Assembly: GCA_027356675.1 (NCBI GenBank) | Contig: DAHVXO010000214.1 | Coordinates: 1 to 28,034, forward strand | Reading direction: 5' to 3' | Length of the DNA stretch: 28,034 bases | DNA from: Symbiobacteriaceae bacterium | Lineage (GTDB): Bacteria; Bacillota_E; Symbiobacteriia; Symbiobacteriales; Symbiobacteriaceae | Shown here: positions 1 through 7,383 of the stretch, piece by piece | How positions within the stretch are numbered: the first letter of the stretch is position 1 | Layout of the letters: the number at the start of each line of letters is the position of its first letter | Program-made: the position numbers and the translations under genes | Notes under the pieces: generated by a model | Told to the model about the DNA's origin: nothing | Database searches by the model: none | Seen by the model: only the letters and a program-made list of their open reading frames with translations

Positions 1-406
1 CCAGCCGGTCCTGCTCATGGTTGAGGACGAGATCGGTCAGCTGCTCCAGTTCGGCATCGACCTTCCGGACTGTCACCAGCGTCCGGTGCTCCCAGGCCTG
101 GGAGTCCCACTCCATCTCAGACTTGACCTGGAACATGTTGCTGGTCAGGTCCTTGAACAACGCAGAAATCGCCTGCCGGTACCGTCGCAAATCGGTCAGG
201 TTCAGCGTCTCGCCGAGGCGCGCTGCCAGCTGGTCGACCTCTGCGAGCGCTTTCTCGATGCGGTCGCTCAGTTGGCCAACCTGTGCCTTGGTGAGGCGGT
301 CGCGGAAAGAGCCCTCGACTGTGGCGTTGACCGGACGGTCCGCACGCTCACGGCTAATTACGTTCGGCACTCTTTCCGAACCGGGGCGGACCCGTTCCAT
401 CGGCAT
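1..406 (-). CDS. yaaR: YaaR family (DUF327) protein, partial
   Basis: The first 135 codons of a reading frame that runs off the left edge of the window. The ATG at 404-406 follows a GAGGAG ribosome site by about 7 nt. The visible protein has a polar N-terminus of about 30 residues, then a helical region including RLGETLNLTDLRRYRQAI, and a later stretch with VRKVDAELEQLTDLVLNHEQ. That order (ERIxxIDxQG-like helix, LxxYRxxV segment, KxVDxxLxxLTxxVL segment) matches the YaaR/DUF327 family of Firmicutes. The molecular role of the family is not established. The gene starts 14 nt after the stop of the peroxiredoxin gene, so the two are probably cotranscribed. Codon use looks normal. Confidence 0.85.
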   Translation of the reverse strand, partial: MPMERVRPGSERVPNVISRERADRPVNATVEGSFRDRLTKAQVGQLSDRIEKALAEVDQLAARLGETLNLTDLRRYRQAISALFKDLTSNMFQVKSEMEWDSQAWEHRTLVTVRKVDAELEQLTDLVLNHEQDRL

Positions 407-420
407 GGCGAGCTCTCCTC

Positions 421-858
421 TCAGGAAGCGATCGCGTCGATAGCGGCGAGGATATCTGAGGTGTCCGGCAGACCTTCCTGGACCCAGGCCACTCTACCCT
501 TCTTATCGATCACAATCACCGATCGTTGAATACCACCTTCGGGCTTCAGCGAGCCGTAGGCAGACGCAACCTTCTTGTCCACATCGACGCAGATGGGCAT
601 TTGGAAGCCAGACCTCTCGGCCCACTGGCAGTGGGACTCAAGGCTCCCTGGGTTGACGGCGACGACCATGGCATCTCGCTGACTGTATTCACTGGCCGCG
701 ACACTCGCGGCGCCAAGCTGGCGGTTTCAGCCGGGTGTGTTGTCTTTGGGATAGAAGATCAGCACCACGTGATGGACGCCGCGCTCACCCGCTAATGTAA
801 CCGATCCCTGGGTGCTCTCGAAGGTGAAATCCGGGGCCATTTCCCTGACATTGATCAC
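421..858 (-). CDS. Selenocysteine-containing peroxiredoxin (Bcp/PrxQ-like), UGA read through
   Basis: A thiol peroxidase-type protein of 145 residues that should reduce hydroperoxides in the cytoplasm. Reading from GTG at 856-858 (behind a GAGGGAG site, 9 nt spacing) gives an APDFTFES start, then LIFYPKDNTPG. An in-frame TGA (727-729, codon 44) follows, and the same frame continues with no other stop to the TGA at 421-423. Bcp proteins have YPKDNTPGC here, so the UGA replaces the peroxidatic cysteine in the P-x3-T-x2-C motif. The second part keeps family features, including VAVNPGSLESH and the conserved Arg in QRSVIVIDKKGRV. The nearby resolving Cys of typical Bcp (five residues on) is absent; Cys77 and Cys90 are the only cysteines in the middle of the chain. 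A SECIS-like hairpin follows the UGA. An automatic gene caller would probably report only the C-terminal piece from 669. A simple nonsense mutation is the alternative, but the exact position and hairpin argue against it. Confidence 0.88.
692..716 (-). promoter_or_regulatory. Bacterial SECIS-like hairpin behind the UGA codon
   Basis: In the mRNA sense the hairpin starts 11 nt after the UGA. It has an outer stem TTGGC/GCCAG (one T-G wobble), a 2-nt bulge on the 5' side, and an inner stem CGCGA/TCGCG closed by the loop GTG at 23-25 nt from the UGA. An alternative pairing GCCGCGA-GTG-TCGCGGC is perfect over 7 bp. Bacterial SECIS elements lie inside the coding region just after the UGA, with a G in the first two loop bases; this fits. 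The loop lies at about the same distance as in E. coli fdhF. SelB would be the expected partner. Confidence 0.75.
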
Positions 859-973
859 CGGACCAGACTCCCTCTACTCTGCCGATTGGTTCTGGTTCGC
901 CATAGGGTCCACGAATCCTGTTACCGGGATGCGCGCCGGGTCCGCTGGGCGGCAAACCTTTCTGGTCGTAGGT

Positions 974-2098
974 CTAGTGCAAGTGGCCGCGATTGAGAAA
1001 GCTCACGATCGGCTCTGTGAACCGGGCTGCTTCGAACACCCCCGCCAAATGCCCATTCGGCGAGTCGATGACGGCCATGTCAGCCCGGCCGCCTTGCTGC
1101 CGGACAGTCTGGACGAATTCCGCGTTACCCTCCGGACGGAAGACGAGGTCGCTGGCGACCGGCAGCATCAGCACGTCGGCCTTGATGCGCTGTGCAGCCG
1201 CCTCAAGACCTCCGTATCCATGGCCGATGTCGTGCAGGATGCAGGCGCGGGCTATCCAGATGAAGTGGTTGGCATCGTAAACCTGTGCACGGGAGCGCGC
1301 CAGTTGCTCCATTTCGGCCTGGAAGGCAAAGCGCCCCTCCCGGTCCGCCCAGGGCAGCGGCGATCCGATGGCGGTCTTGCGCTCCCAGGACCGATTGATC
1401 CAAGCATCGCTGCGACACAGGGTAGTCATGACGGCCGCGGCCCGAGTCAACCCGCCCAAGGGTCCCTCGGTGCCGTAATAATCCCCGCCTGCCCACGCCG
1501 GATCGGCCTGGATCGTGTCAATCCCGGCCTGACAAATCGCCAGTGCGAAGACCGGCGACGCATAGTGACTGGAGACCGCCGCAATCACCCTGGCCGGAAC
1601 CTGCGGGTATGTGACGGCCCATTCGAGGGCCTGAAACCCGCCCATAGAGGGTCCCGCGACGCAGACCAGCCGCTCAATCCCCAACGACACCAGCAATTGA
1701 TGTTGCAGCCGCACGTTATCACGGATGGTGATCTGGGGAAAGGTCGTGCCATAAGGACGGCCAGTGGTGGGGTTGATGGTTGAAGGACCCGTCGTCACAA
1801 CCAGGGGCGTGTTGACGTTGAGATTGCAAAGGCTGTCCACCGCGATCACGAAGTACCGGTCTGTGTCGAAGGCCTTGCCGGGGCCGATCAGCGCGTCCCA
1901 CCAGCCGGTGGACTCGTCGTCGGGGTGGTACCGCCCGGCGGCGTGGCCGTTGGCGCTGAAGTAATGGCAGATGAGAATGGCGTTGGTGTGCGTCGGGTTG
2001 AGTCGGCCGTAAGTCTCATACCCGACGGTAGCGGCAATCGATTCGCCGACGTCCAGGTCCAGTTTTGGCGTGTAGAACAGGTGCTTCGTGATCATCAC
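974..2098 (-). CDS. MetX-like homoserine O-acyltransferase family protein
   Basis: A 374-residue alpha/beta-hydrolase-fold enzyme of the MetX group, which transfers an acetyl or succinyl group to homoserine (methionine synthesis) or serine. The sequence shows NAILICHYFSANGHAAG, GWWDALIGPGKAFDTDRYFVI and TTGRPYGTTFPQITIRD blocks typical of MetX. The catalytic triad can be placed as Ser151 in GPSMGG, Asp317 in VASDLVF and His350 in PNGHLAG. The family segment usually reading N-x-LGGC-x-GSTGP is instead DSLCNLNVNTPLVVTTGP, so substrate use may differ from classic MetX. Translation most likely starts at GTG 2096-2098, which lies 10 nt from GGGAGG; an adjacent ATG (2095) is the alternative. It sits 33 nt after nth. 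No methionine riboswitch is visible upstream. The family call is firm; the exact acyl donor and acceptor are not. Confidence 0.85.
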   Translation of the reverse strand: MMITKHLFYTPKLDLDVGESIAATVGYETYGRLNPTHTNAILICHYFSANGHAAGRYHPDDESTGWWDALIGPGKAFDTDRYFVIAVDSLCNLNVNTPLVVTTGPSTINPTTGRPYGTTFPQITIRDNVRLQHQLLVSLGIERLVCVAGPSMGGFQALEWAVTYPQVPARVIAAVSSHYASPVFALAICQAGIDTIQADPAWAGGDYYGTEGPLGGLTRAAAVMTTLCRSDAWINRSWERKTAIGSPLPWADREGRFAFQAEMEQLARSRAQVYDANHFIWIARACILHDIGHGYGGLEAAAQRIKADVLMLPVASDLVFRPEGNAEFVQTVRQQGGRADMAVIDSPNGHLAGVFEAARFTEPIVSFLNRGHLH

Positions 2099-2131
2099 GG
2101 ATGGTTCGCCTCCCGGATCCTATATCTTCCG

Positions 2132-2854
2132 TTATGTTGGTTGATTACCCTTTCCTTGCATGACGGAGGTTGTTGGAAGTACGGACTTGCGGCGTCCAGG
2201 GCGCTCCTTGGGCGGTTTCGCGGCCGTCTGGCCATACTTGCAAAGTTCAGCCAGCGGGCATAGTTCGCAGCGCGGCTTGCGTGCGTCGCAGAGCTGGCGT
2301 CCATGGTGAATCAACCAGTGATGGGCGGCGCTCCACAGGTCCCGAGGAATCCGCCGCATCAGCTGGCGCTCGGTCGCTTCCACGGTGGTGGCATCGGCCA
2401 GGCCTAACCGGTTCGAAACGCGGAATACGTGCGTATCCACGGCGATGGCCGGAACGCCAAAAGCGTTGGATAGAACCACGTTGGCCGTCTTGCGGCCGAC
2501 GCCGGGCAGTGCAATCAGGTCCGCCATGGTTGGCGGCACTTCGCCGCCATGCCGCTCGAGGAGAAGCCGGCAGGTCTCGTGGATGTTCTTGGCCTTGCTC
2601 TGCCAGAGGCCACAGTCCTTAATCATCGCACCGATGTCCTCCGGCGACAGGGCGGTGAAGTGTTCCGGGCGATGGTGGGTCGGAAACATGCGGGTCGTGA
2701 CGATGTTGACCCGGGCGTCCGTGCATTGGGCGGAGAGTATCGTAGCGATGAGAAGTTCAAAGGCGCTGTCATGATTAAGGGCGCACTTGGCGTCGGGGTA
2801 CATGCCGCTGAGCCTGTCGAGGATCTCAGCAACCGGGATGCGCCTGGAGACCAC
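2132..2854 (-). CDS. nth: Endonuclease III, DNA glycosylase/AP lyase
   Basis: Base-excision repair enzyme that removes oxidised pyrimidines and cleaves at the abasic site. The helix-hairpin-helix LPGVGRKTANVV holds the catalytic Lys (about residue 122) and AVDTHVFRV holds the catalytic Asp (about 140). The C-terminal iron-sulphur loop has the C-x6-C-x2-C-x5-C spacing (Cys189, 196, 199, 205). Length (about 240 residues) is slightly above the usual 210-220 because of a basic C-terminal tail after the cluster. I place the start at the GTG at 2852-2854, because a GAGGTGA ribosome site lies 5 nt before it; the longer reading from GTG 2863 would bury that site inside the gene. It is the first gene of a minus-strand run with the MetX-like gene and diverges from the HEAT-repeat gene. 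Confidence 0.95.
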   Translation of the reverse strand: MVSRRIPVAEILDRLSGMYPDAKCALNHDSAFELLIATILSAQCTDARVNIVTTRMFPTHHRPEHFTALSPEDIGAMIKDCGLWQSKAKNIHETCRLLLERHGGEVPPTMADLIALPGVGRKTANVVLSNAFGVPAIAVDTHVFRVSNRLGLADATTVEATERQLMRRIPRDLWSAAHHWLIHHGRQLCDARKPRCELCPLAELCKYGQTAAKPPKERPGRRKSVLPTTSVMQGKGNQPT

Positions 2855-2900
2855 GTTGTTCACCTCGAGCCGAATCGAATGGTTGGGGGGCGGTTCGCGA

Positions 2901-3614
2901 ATGGCGTATGATGTTGAGTTGTTCTTGTCCGCAGTGACGAACGCTGGTATTGAGACCCGCCTTACGGCCGTGGCCTCGCTGGAACACGCGCTGAAGGCCG
3001 AAACCGGGCCTTTACCCGGGCTGGTTGACCGGGTTCTTCCCGCTCTGCTTCGGGGCCTGGGGGATTCGTATAAGGGTGTTCAAGTCCACAGTGCGAACTG
3101 CCTCGCGTTGCTGAGCGAAGGGTCGGCAGCGGTGGTCCCCGCGCTCCGGGAAACGATGGCAGGGCCTGACGCGTGGCAGGCCTGGGGGGCTGCGCTGGTA
3201 ACTGCCCGGATGGGACATTGGTTCCCTGAGATGGGGCCGGCTCTGAGTGCGGCGATGGGTTCGGCAGACCGGGATGTGCGGTGGGCTGCGGCGGGGTACG
3301 CCTTCCAGCTGGGCCGGACCCACCCGGCAGCCGTTGCGATGGTGAAGGAGACGCTTGTGTCCCCAAACCCGCTGGCGCGGAAAATGGCTGCGTATTGCCT
3401 CGGTGCGATGGGCGGCTATGCCCCGGTGGAGACTGCACTGTCGGAATGCCTGGGTGACCCAGAGCGAGATGTCCGGCGAGCCGCCATCGTGGCGCTGAGC
3501 AAGTTGCCTGAGGTGTCAGCGGCGATGCGGAACCGGGTGGCCGAACTGCGGGCGGACCCCGACGAGCACGTCCGGCGCACGGCGGCCGCCGTGGCAGCAC
3601 AGCTAGGGGCCTAG
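2901..3614 (+). CDS. HEAT-repeat protein
   Basis: A 237-residue protein made largely of tandem helical repeats of the PBS-lyase HEAT type. Typical repeat cores are seen in DRDVRWAAAGYAFQLG, NPLARKMAAYCLGAMG, ERDVRRAAIVALSKLP and DEHVRRTAAAVAAQLG, spaced about 30 residues apart in the second half; weaker repeats fill the N-terminal half. Such scaffolds usually bind other proteins or, in some subfamilies, tetrapyrrole-enzyme partners; no catalytic residues are visible and I cannot name a role. The ATG at 2901 follows a G-rich site (GGGGGG, 10 nt away). The open frame extends upstream to 2787, but that part lies inside nth on the other strand and is unlikely to be used. It converges on the panE-type gene with overlapping stop codons. 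Confidence 0.85.
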   Translation: MAYDVELFLSAVTNAGIETRLTAVASLEHALKAETGPLPGLVDRVLPALLRGLGDSYKGVQVHSANCLALLSEGSAAVVPALRETMAGPDAWQAWGAALVTARMGHWFPEMGPALSAAMGSADRDVRWAAAGYAFQLGRTHPAAVAMVKETLVSPNPLARKMAAYCLGAMGGYAPVETALSECLGDPERDVRRAAIVALSKLPEVSAAMRNRVAELRADPDEHVRRTAAAVAAQLGA

Positions 3615-4528
3615 CGGGGCTGGTGCAGTTTGATCAAGGCATAGATCACTGCGGTGACCGGCGTGGGAACCCCATGGGTGCGCCCGAGCCGGACCACGGT
3701 GCCCTGCAGCGTCTCCACCTCGGTGCGGCGACCCCGCTCCAGGTCGACGAGCAGGGAGGCTTTCAGACCCGGAGCCAGCCGCTGGGCCTGCGTCATGAGT
3801 GTCTCGGGCAGGTCGTCTTCGATGGCCACGCCCTCGGCGTGCGCCACCGCCACAACCTCCCGGGCAATCTGCCGGTACAGGTCGATGGTCTCGGGCACGT
3901 CCCGGATCGGTCCGATCGGCAAGCGGGTTGCTCCGGTCACTCCGCTCATGGCTGTGATGAACGCGAATTTTCGCCAGATGTCCACCCGGATGTCGGTGGA
4001 GACCCGGGTTGTGATCCCGGCCCCGTCGAGGGCCGTGGCGATTGCCGCCGTCCGCGGGCTAAGGCTGCCGTCCAGCTCACCAAAGATGATCTCGGAGAAG
4101 GCACTGTTCCGCCGGATGACCCCGGGCGCCTCAATTTCGGCTGAGATCCGGCAGAGTCCACCCAGGACCCGGTCCTGCCCGACGACTGCACCGATGCGGA
4201 GATGGGTATCCACGCCGTTCTGGATTGGCAGCACGGCCGTCTCGGGACCGACGACCGGGCGGATCAACGCCGCAGCGTCCTCGGTATCATACGCCTTCAC
4301 CGCGACGACCACGAGGTCGAAGGGTTCCATGCCGGCCGGGTCCTGGGTGGCACGGACTTTCGGCACGTGAAACTCATCGATACCCGTGACTGCCAAGCCC
4401 CGAGTCTGCAAGGCCTCCAAGTGTGCACCCCTGGCGACAAACGTCACATCATGCCCCGCCAGCGCCAGCTTGCCACCATAATAAGCACCGGTCCCGCCCG
4501 AACCCATGATCAGAATGCGCAAACCCAT
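3611..4528 (-). CDS. panE: 2-Dehydropantoate 2-reductase (ApbA/PanE family)
   Basis: NADPH-dependent ketopantoate reductase family, the step from 2-dehydropantoate to pantoate in pantothenate/CoA synthesis. The 305-residue protein opens with the Rossmann motif ILIMGSGGTGAYYGG. It has the family block VVVAVKAYDT with a conserved Lys, IQNGVD, and the C-terminal-domain segment RKFAFITAMSGVTGATRLP. Near the end LLVDLERGRRTEVETLQGTVV corresponds to the family's SMxxDxxxGRxTEIDxxNG motif, with SM replaced by LL. The ATG at 4526-4528 has GGAGG only 3 nt ahead, a tight spacing. Paralogues of this family act on other 2-oxoacids, so the substrate is inferred. It lies 12 nt behind the receiver-like gene and is probably cotranscribed with it. 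Its stop overlaps that of the convergent HEAT gene. Confidence 0.88.
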   Translation of the reverse strand: MGLRILIMGSGGTGAYYGGKLALAGHDVTFVARGAHLEALQTRGLAVTGIDEFHVPKVRATQDPAGMEPFDLVVVAVKAYDTEDAAALIRPVVGPETAVLPIQNGVDTHLRIGAVVGQDRVLGGLCRISAEIEAPGVIRRNSAFSEIIFGELDGSLSPRTAAIATALDGAGITTRVSTDIRVDIWRKFAFITAMSGVTGATRLPIGPIRDVPETIDLYRQIAREVVAVAHAEGVAIEDDLPETLMTQAQRLAPGLKASLLVDLERGRRTEVETLQGTVVRLGRTHGVPTPVTAVIYALIKLHQPR

Positions 4529-4540
4529 CCGCCTCCGCGT

Positions 4541-4891
4541 TTAGTGTTGCAGCAGGTCCCCGACCAGTTCACCCAGCGAACTGGTCAATTTGCTTTTAGC
4601 CACCACTCTGGTCGCACCCGCCGCCAGTGCACCTTGGCGCAGTGCAAGGTCAGTGTGAGGGCCGAACGCCAACACAGGAACTCCGGCGGCCTTCGCCTGC
4701 CGCACAACGGCGAGGCCGGGCTCACCCGCCTCCAAGTCCACGATGGCCAACGCTACGCCAGCGGCCGGGAATACCGGGGCCGCCTCCAAGCTGAGGTCGA
4801 TCACCTGTGCCTGATGCCCCAGCGCGCGCAGGGCGCTGCCCAGACGTTCGGCGAAGAAGAGATCCTGAACAGCGACGAAGAGACTGGACAT
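4541..4891 (-). CDS. Small receiver-like (CheY-fold) protein, atypical
   Basis: A 116-residue protein with the alternating strand/helix pattern of a stand-alone response-regulator receiver domain: SLFVAVQD at strand 1, ALAIVDLEAGEP at strand 3, GVPVLAFGPHTD at strand 4, and ATRVVAKSKL at strand 5. Asp52 is in the position of the phosphoacceptor and Lys101 or Lys99 could be the conserved lysine. Only one acidic residue (Asp10) is present where two are usual, and the usual Thr/Ser after strand 4 is missing, so phosphorylation is uncertain. No output domain is fused. Start ATG at 4889-4891 follows GAGGGGGG. The open frame extends to 4942, but no ribosome site supports that. Followed 12 nt later by panE. 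Similarity to receivers is a pattern judgement, not a proven homology. Confidence 0.65.
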   Translation of the reverse strand: MSSLFVAVQDLFFAERLGSALRALGHQAQVIDLSLEAAPVFPAAGVALAIVDLEAGEPGLAVVRQAKAAGVPVLAFGPHTDLALRQGALAAGATRVVAKSKLTSSLGELVGDLLQH

Positions 4892-4932
4892 CCGGAACGC
4901 CCCCCTCAAGTGCCCTTGACACCAATATTGAC

Positions 4933-4941
4933 AGTATAACA
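4933..4941 (-). promoter_or_regulatory. Extended -10 promoter candidate for receiver-panE operon
   Basis: On the minus strand TGT-TATACT matches a TGn extended -10 with 5 of 6 consensus bases. No good -35 is present (TTCAGG at 16 bp). Transcription would begin near 4926, leaving a leader of about 35 nt. Confidence 0.45.
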
Positions 4942-4981
4942 TGGACTCCGGGAACCTGAACTTTCTCCGATCGGGCCGTTA

Positions 4982-4990
4982 TGGTATCTT
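4982..4990 (+). promoter_or_regulatory. Extended -10 promoter candidate for hemL
   Basis: TGG-TATCTT lies 32 nt before the hemL GTG and has the TGn extended -10 form. The -35 region is poor. The predicted start near 4997 would give a leader of about 26 nt. Confidence 0.35.
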
Positions 4991-5022
4991 GGAACGAGAG
5001 TTGAGCGAAGGGGGGCCCACGC

Positions 5023-6312
5023 GTGTCCCGTTACACCCAATCGGAAGCGCATTATGAGCGAGCCCGTGCCCACATTGTGGGCGGAGTGAATAGCCCAGCC
5101 CGGTCCTTTAAGGCGGTGGGGGGCGGTGCACCTGTCTTCATGACCCGGGGACACGGCGCTCACCTGTGGGATGTGGACGGCAACCGCTATATCGATTACC
5201 TGGCGGCGTATGGACCCGGAATCCTGGGCCACGCACACCCTGAAATCACGGCGACTATCATCCGTGCCAGTCAGGGGGGCACGCTGTATGGCACACCCAC
5301 GCCTTGGGAGATTGAGCTTGCAGCGCAGTTGAGCCAGGCCCTGCCCTCCCTCGAGCGGGTGCGGCTCGTGACCACGGGGACAGAAGCAGTCATGAGCGCC
5401 GTGCGTGTGGCACGCGCCTTTACCGGGAGAACCAAAGTCATCAAGATGGAAGGATGCTACCACGGGCACTCCGACCTGGCCCTGATCGCCGCCGGCTCCG
5501 GACCGAGCCAGCTTGGCCAACCGGATTCGGCAGGCGTGCCGGAGTCCGTTGCCCAGGATGTCATCACGGTGCCTTACAACAGCCTCCCGGCGCTTGCAGA
5601 GGCACTGGATGTTTGGGGGCCCCAAGTGGCGTGCGTCCTGACAGAGCCGATTGTTGGCAACTTCGGCATCGTCAACCCCGAACCGGGCTATATGGAGGGC
5701 GTCCGGGACCTGGCCCACCAGCACGGTGCACTCCTGATTTTCGATGAGGTGATCACGGCGTTCCGGGTGGCCTACGGCGGGGCGCAGACCCGGCTGGGCG
5801 TGACTCCAGACCTGACCACCCTGGGCAAGGTAGTCGGCGGCGGGCTCCCTCTTGGCGTGTATGGCGGTCGGGCGGATATCATGGACTTCGTGGCGCCGCT
5901 GGGCCCGGCGTACCAGGCCGGGACACTGGCCGGCAATCCGCTCTCGGTGCAGGTGGCGCTCAAGTCGCTGGAGATTCTGCGCAGGCCTGGCACCTATGAG
6001 CGGTTGGAGAATGACGGGGTATACCTGGCCAACGGCGTGGCGGGGATTGCCCGCAAACACGGGCACCAGGTCCAGGTCGGACGCTGCGGCTCGATGTTCA
6101 CCATCTTCTTCACGGATGCGCCGGTGCGGGAGTACGCCGCGGCGGACCACTCTGACAAGGCGCAGTTCGCGCACATGTTCCGTGGGTTCCTGGACCGGGG
6201 AGTCCTGCTGGCCCCCAGCCGCTTCGAGGCCTGGATGATCTCCATTCAGCATAGCCGGGCAGACCTGGACGAGACCTTGCAGAAGGCCGAAGAGGTCTTC
6301 GCCCATCTATAG
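5023..6312 (+). CDS. hemL: Glutamate-1-semialdehyde 2,1-aminomutase
   Basis: PLP enzyme that converts glutamate-1-semialdehyde to 5-aminolevulinate, the last step of the C5 route to haem and other tetrapyrroles. The 429 residues match the usual length. Family landmarks are GGVNSPARSFKAVGG near the N-terminus, GTLYGTPTPWEIELA, TGTEAVMSAVRVARAFTGR, KMEGCYHGHSD, the PLP-contacting FDEVITAFR (Asp241) and the Schiff-base Lys269 in TTLGKVVGGGLPLG. Start is GTG 5023 behind AAGGGGGG with about 8 nt spacing. It stands alone on the plus strand: the receiver-panE pair diverges upstream and a lipase-like gene converges downstream, with a shared terminator. No other hem gene is in the window. GSAM paralogues exist in Firmicutes, so a second copy elsewhere is possible. 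Confidence 0.95.
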   Translation: MSRYTQSEAHYERARAHIVGGVNSPARSFKAVGGGAPVFMTRGHGAHLWDVDGNRYIDYLAAYGPGILGHAHPEITATIIRASQGGTLYGTPTPWEIELAAQLSQALPSLERVRLVTTGTEAVMSAVRVARAFTGRTKVIKMEGCYHGHSDLALIAAGSGPSQLGQPDSAGVPESVAQDVITVPYNSLPALAEALDVWGPQVACVLTEPIVGNFGIVNPEPGYMEGVRDLAHQHGALLIFDEVITAFRVAYGGAQTRLGVTPDLTTLGKVVGGGLPLGVYGGRADIMDFVAPLGPAYQAGTLAGNPLSVQVALKSLEILRRPGTYERLENDGVYLANGVAGIARKHGHQVQVGRCGSMFTIFFTDAPVREYAAADHSDKAQFAHMFRGFLDRGVLLAPSRFEAWMISIQHSRADLDETLQKAEEVFAHL

Positions 6313-6318
6313 ATACAA

Positions 6319-6350
6319 GAAGAAGCCGCCGGCGTGCCGGCGGCTTCTTC
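6319..6350. terminator. Bidirectional hairpin terminator between hemL and the lipase-like gene
   Basis: A perfect 15-bp inverted repeat (GAAGAAGCCGCCGGC and its complement) with a 2-nt centre lies 6 nt after the hemL stop and 7 nt after the stop of the convergent lipase-like gene. The outer GAAGAA/TTCTTC bases make a T-rich end in both directions. Confidence 0.85.
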
Positions 6351-6357
6351 GATTTGG

Positions 6358-7194
6358 TCACGCTTGGGTGAGTAGCCCTTGCTCGTTTAGCCACGTGCGG
6401 ATATCGGTGAACACCTGGTCCTTTTCAGGATCGTTGAGGATCTCATGGTACATGGCGGGATACAATTTGTAGGTCTTGTGGTCACTGCGAAGCCGGTCGA
6501 AGACCAGCCGAGTGGCAGTGGGATCCACAAGCCGGTCTGCCTCGGCCTGGAGGAACAGGACCGGGAGGTTGAAGTTGGCGGCCTCCTGATGGCTTGCCGC
6601 AATCGCCCCAAGCCCTTCCACCGCCCAGCGGGTGGTGAACTTCACTTCGATTAAAGGGTCTGCGGCGTAAGCGGCAACGACCGCGGAATCCCGGCAGACA
6701 TCGGCAGCGGCAAGTTTCGGCGGCATGCGCAGCATGGGGATCAGGCGGGAGAGCACGGGGGCCAGAGCCAACTCCACCTTGCTTACCTTGGCCCGCGTAC
6801 CGAACCACGGGCTGGAGAGGATCACGGCGCACAGCTTCCCGGGATGGGCCAGGGCATAGCGGAAGGTGATCAACCCGCCCATGCTGTGGCCCAACATCAG
6901 CGGTTTCCCGGTCTCTGAGGCCACTGCGACCATGAGATCCAGGTCATGGAGATAATCGCCCCAGCGATCCACGTGCGAGCGTGGGCCTTCGGACTTGCCG
7001 TGCCCGCGGTGGTCCGGAGCGTAGACGGTCAGTCCCATCCCAGTGAAGAAGTCCGCCACGTGTTGATAACGGCCGGTGTGTTCGGCGACGCCGTGGACCA
7101 GAATGATGCTCCCGGTAGACCGCTTCGGCTCCCAGACTCGGTAGAACAGCTTGAGTCCGCCGAGCCCTGTGAGGGAGCCCGTCCGTGTCTCCAT
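6358..7194 (-). CDS. Alpha/beta hydrolase, monoacylglycerol lipase/lysophospholipase-like
   Basis: A 278-residue serine hydrolase of the Hydrolase_4 (monoglyceride lipase) type, expected to cleave monoacylglycerols or lysolipids. It shows an oxyanion-side motif ILVHGVAEHTGRY, then YAPDHRGHGKSEGPR, both very typical of this subfamily. The nucleophile is Ser104 in GHSMGG, the acid is in QAEADRLVDP and the base is His in YPAMYHEILND. No signal peptide is seen, so it is probably cytoplasmic. The ATG at 7192-7194 follows AAAGGGG by about 10 nt; the frame stays open to 7380 but the added part lacks family similarity and runs into the MFS leader. It is a single gene, convergent with hemL and divergent from the MFS gene. 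Natural substrate unknown. Confidence 0.88.
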   Translation of the reverse strand: METRTGSLTGLGGLKLFYRVWEPKRSTGSIILVHGVAEHTGRYQHVADFFTGMGLTVYAPDHRGHGKSEGPRSHVDRWGDYLHDLDLMVAVASETGKPLMLGHSMGGLITFRYALAHPGKLCAVILSSPWFGTRAKVSKVELALAPVLSRLIPMLRMPPKLAAADVCRDSAVVAAYAADPLIEVKFTTRWAVEGLGAIAASHQEAANFNLPVLFLQAEADRLVDPTATRLVFDRLRSDHKTYKLYPAMYHEILNDPEKDQVFTDIRTWLNEQGLLTQA

Positions 7195-7383
7195 GCTGAA
7201 ACCGCCCCTTTCCCGCTGGATGCTCGGAACGGGATCCCTTGAACCTGGCCGCCTGGATCGGCAACAACAGGGCAATTCGCTGCTGTCCCCAAGCTTTTCC
7301 TGCCATGCGCGGCTGGCTGGAGGAATCCCCCCAATGGGAACCGAATGCTTGACCCACATGGCGTTGATCAAGGGGGACACCCG

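Noticed and set aside
421..858. Peroxiredoxin as a pseudogene or frameshifted gene.
   Set aside because: There is no frameshift, only one stop, and it falls precisely at the catalytic Cys codon with a well-placed hairpin.
812..1783. Long plus-strand frame (323 codons) opposite the MetX-like gene.
   Set aside because: It is the antisense shadow of a clearly conserved enzyme, has no ribosome site and resembles no family.
4916..4940. TTGACA ... TATAAC as the hemL promoter.
   Set aside because: The spacing is only 13 bp. The second TTGACA (4928-4933) has no -10 at 16-18 bp.
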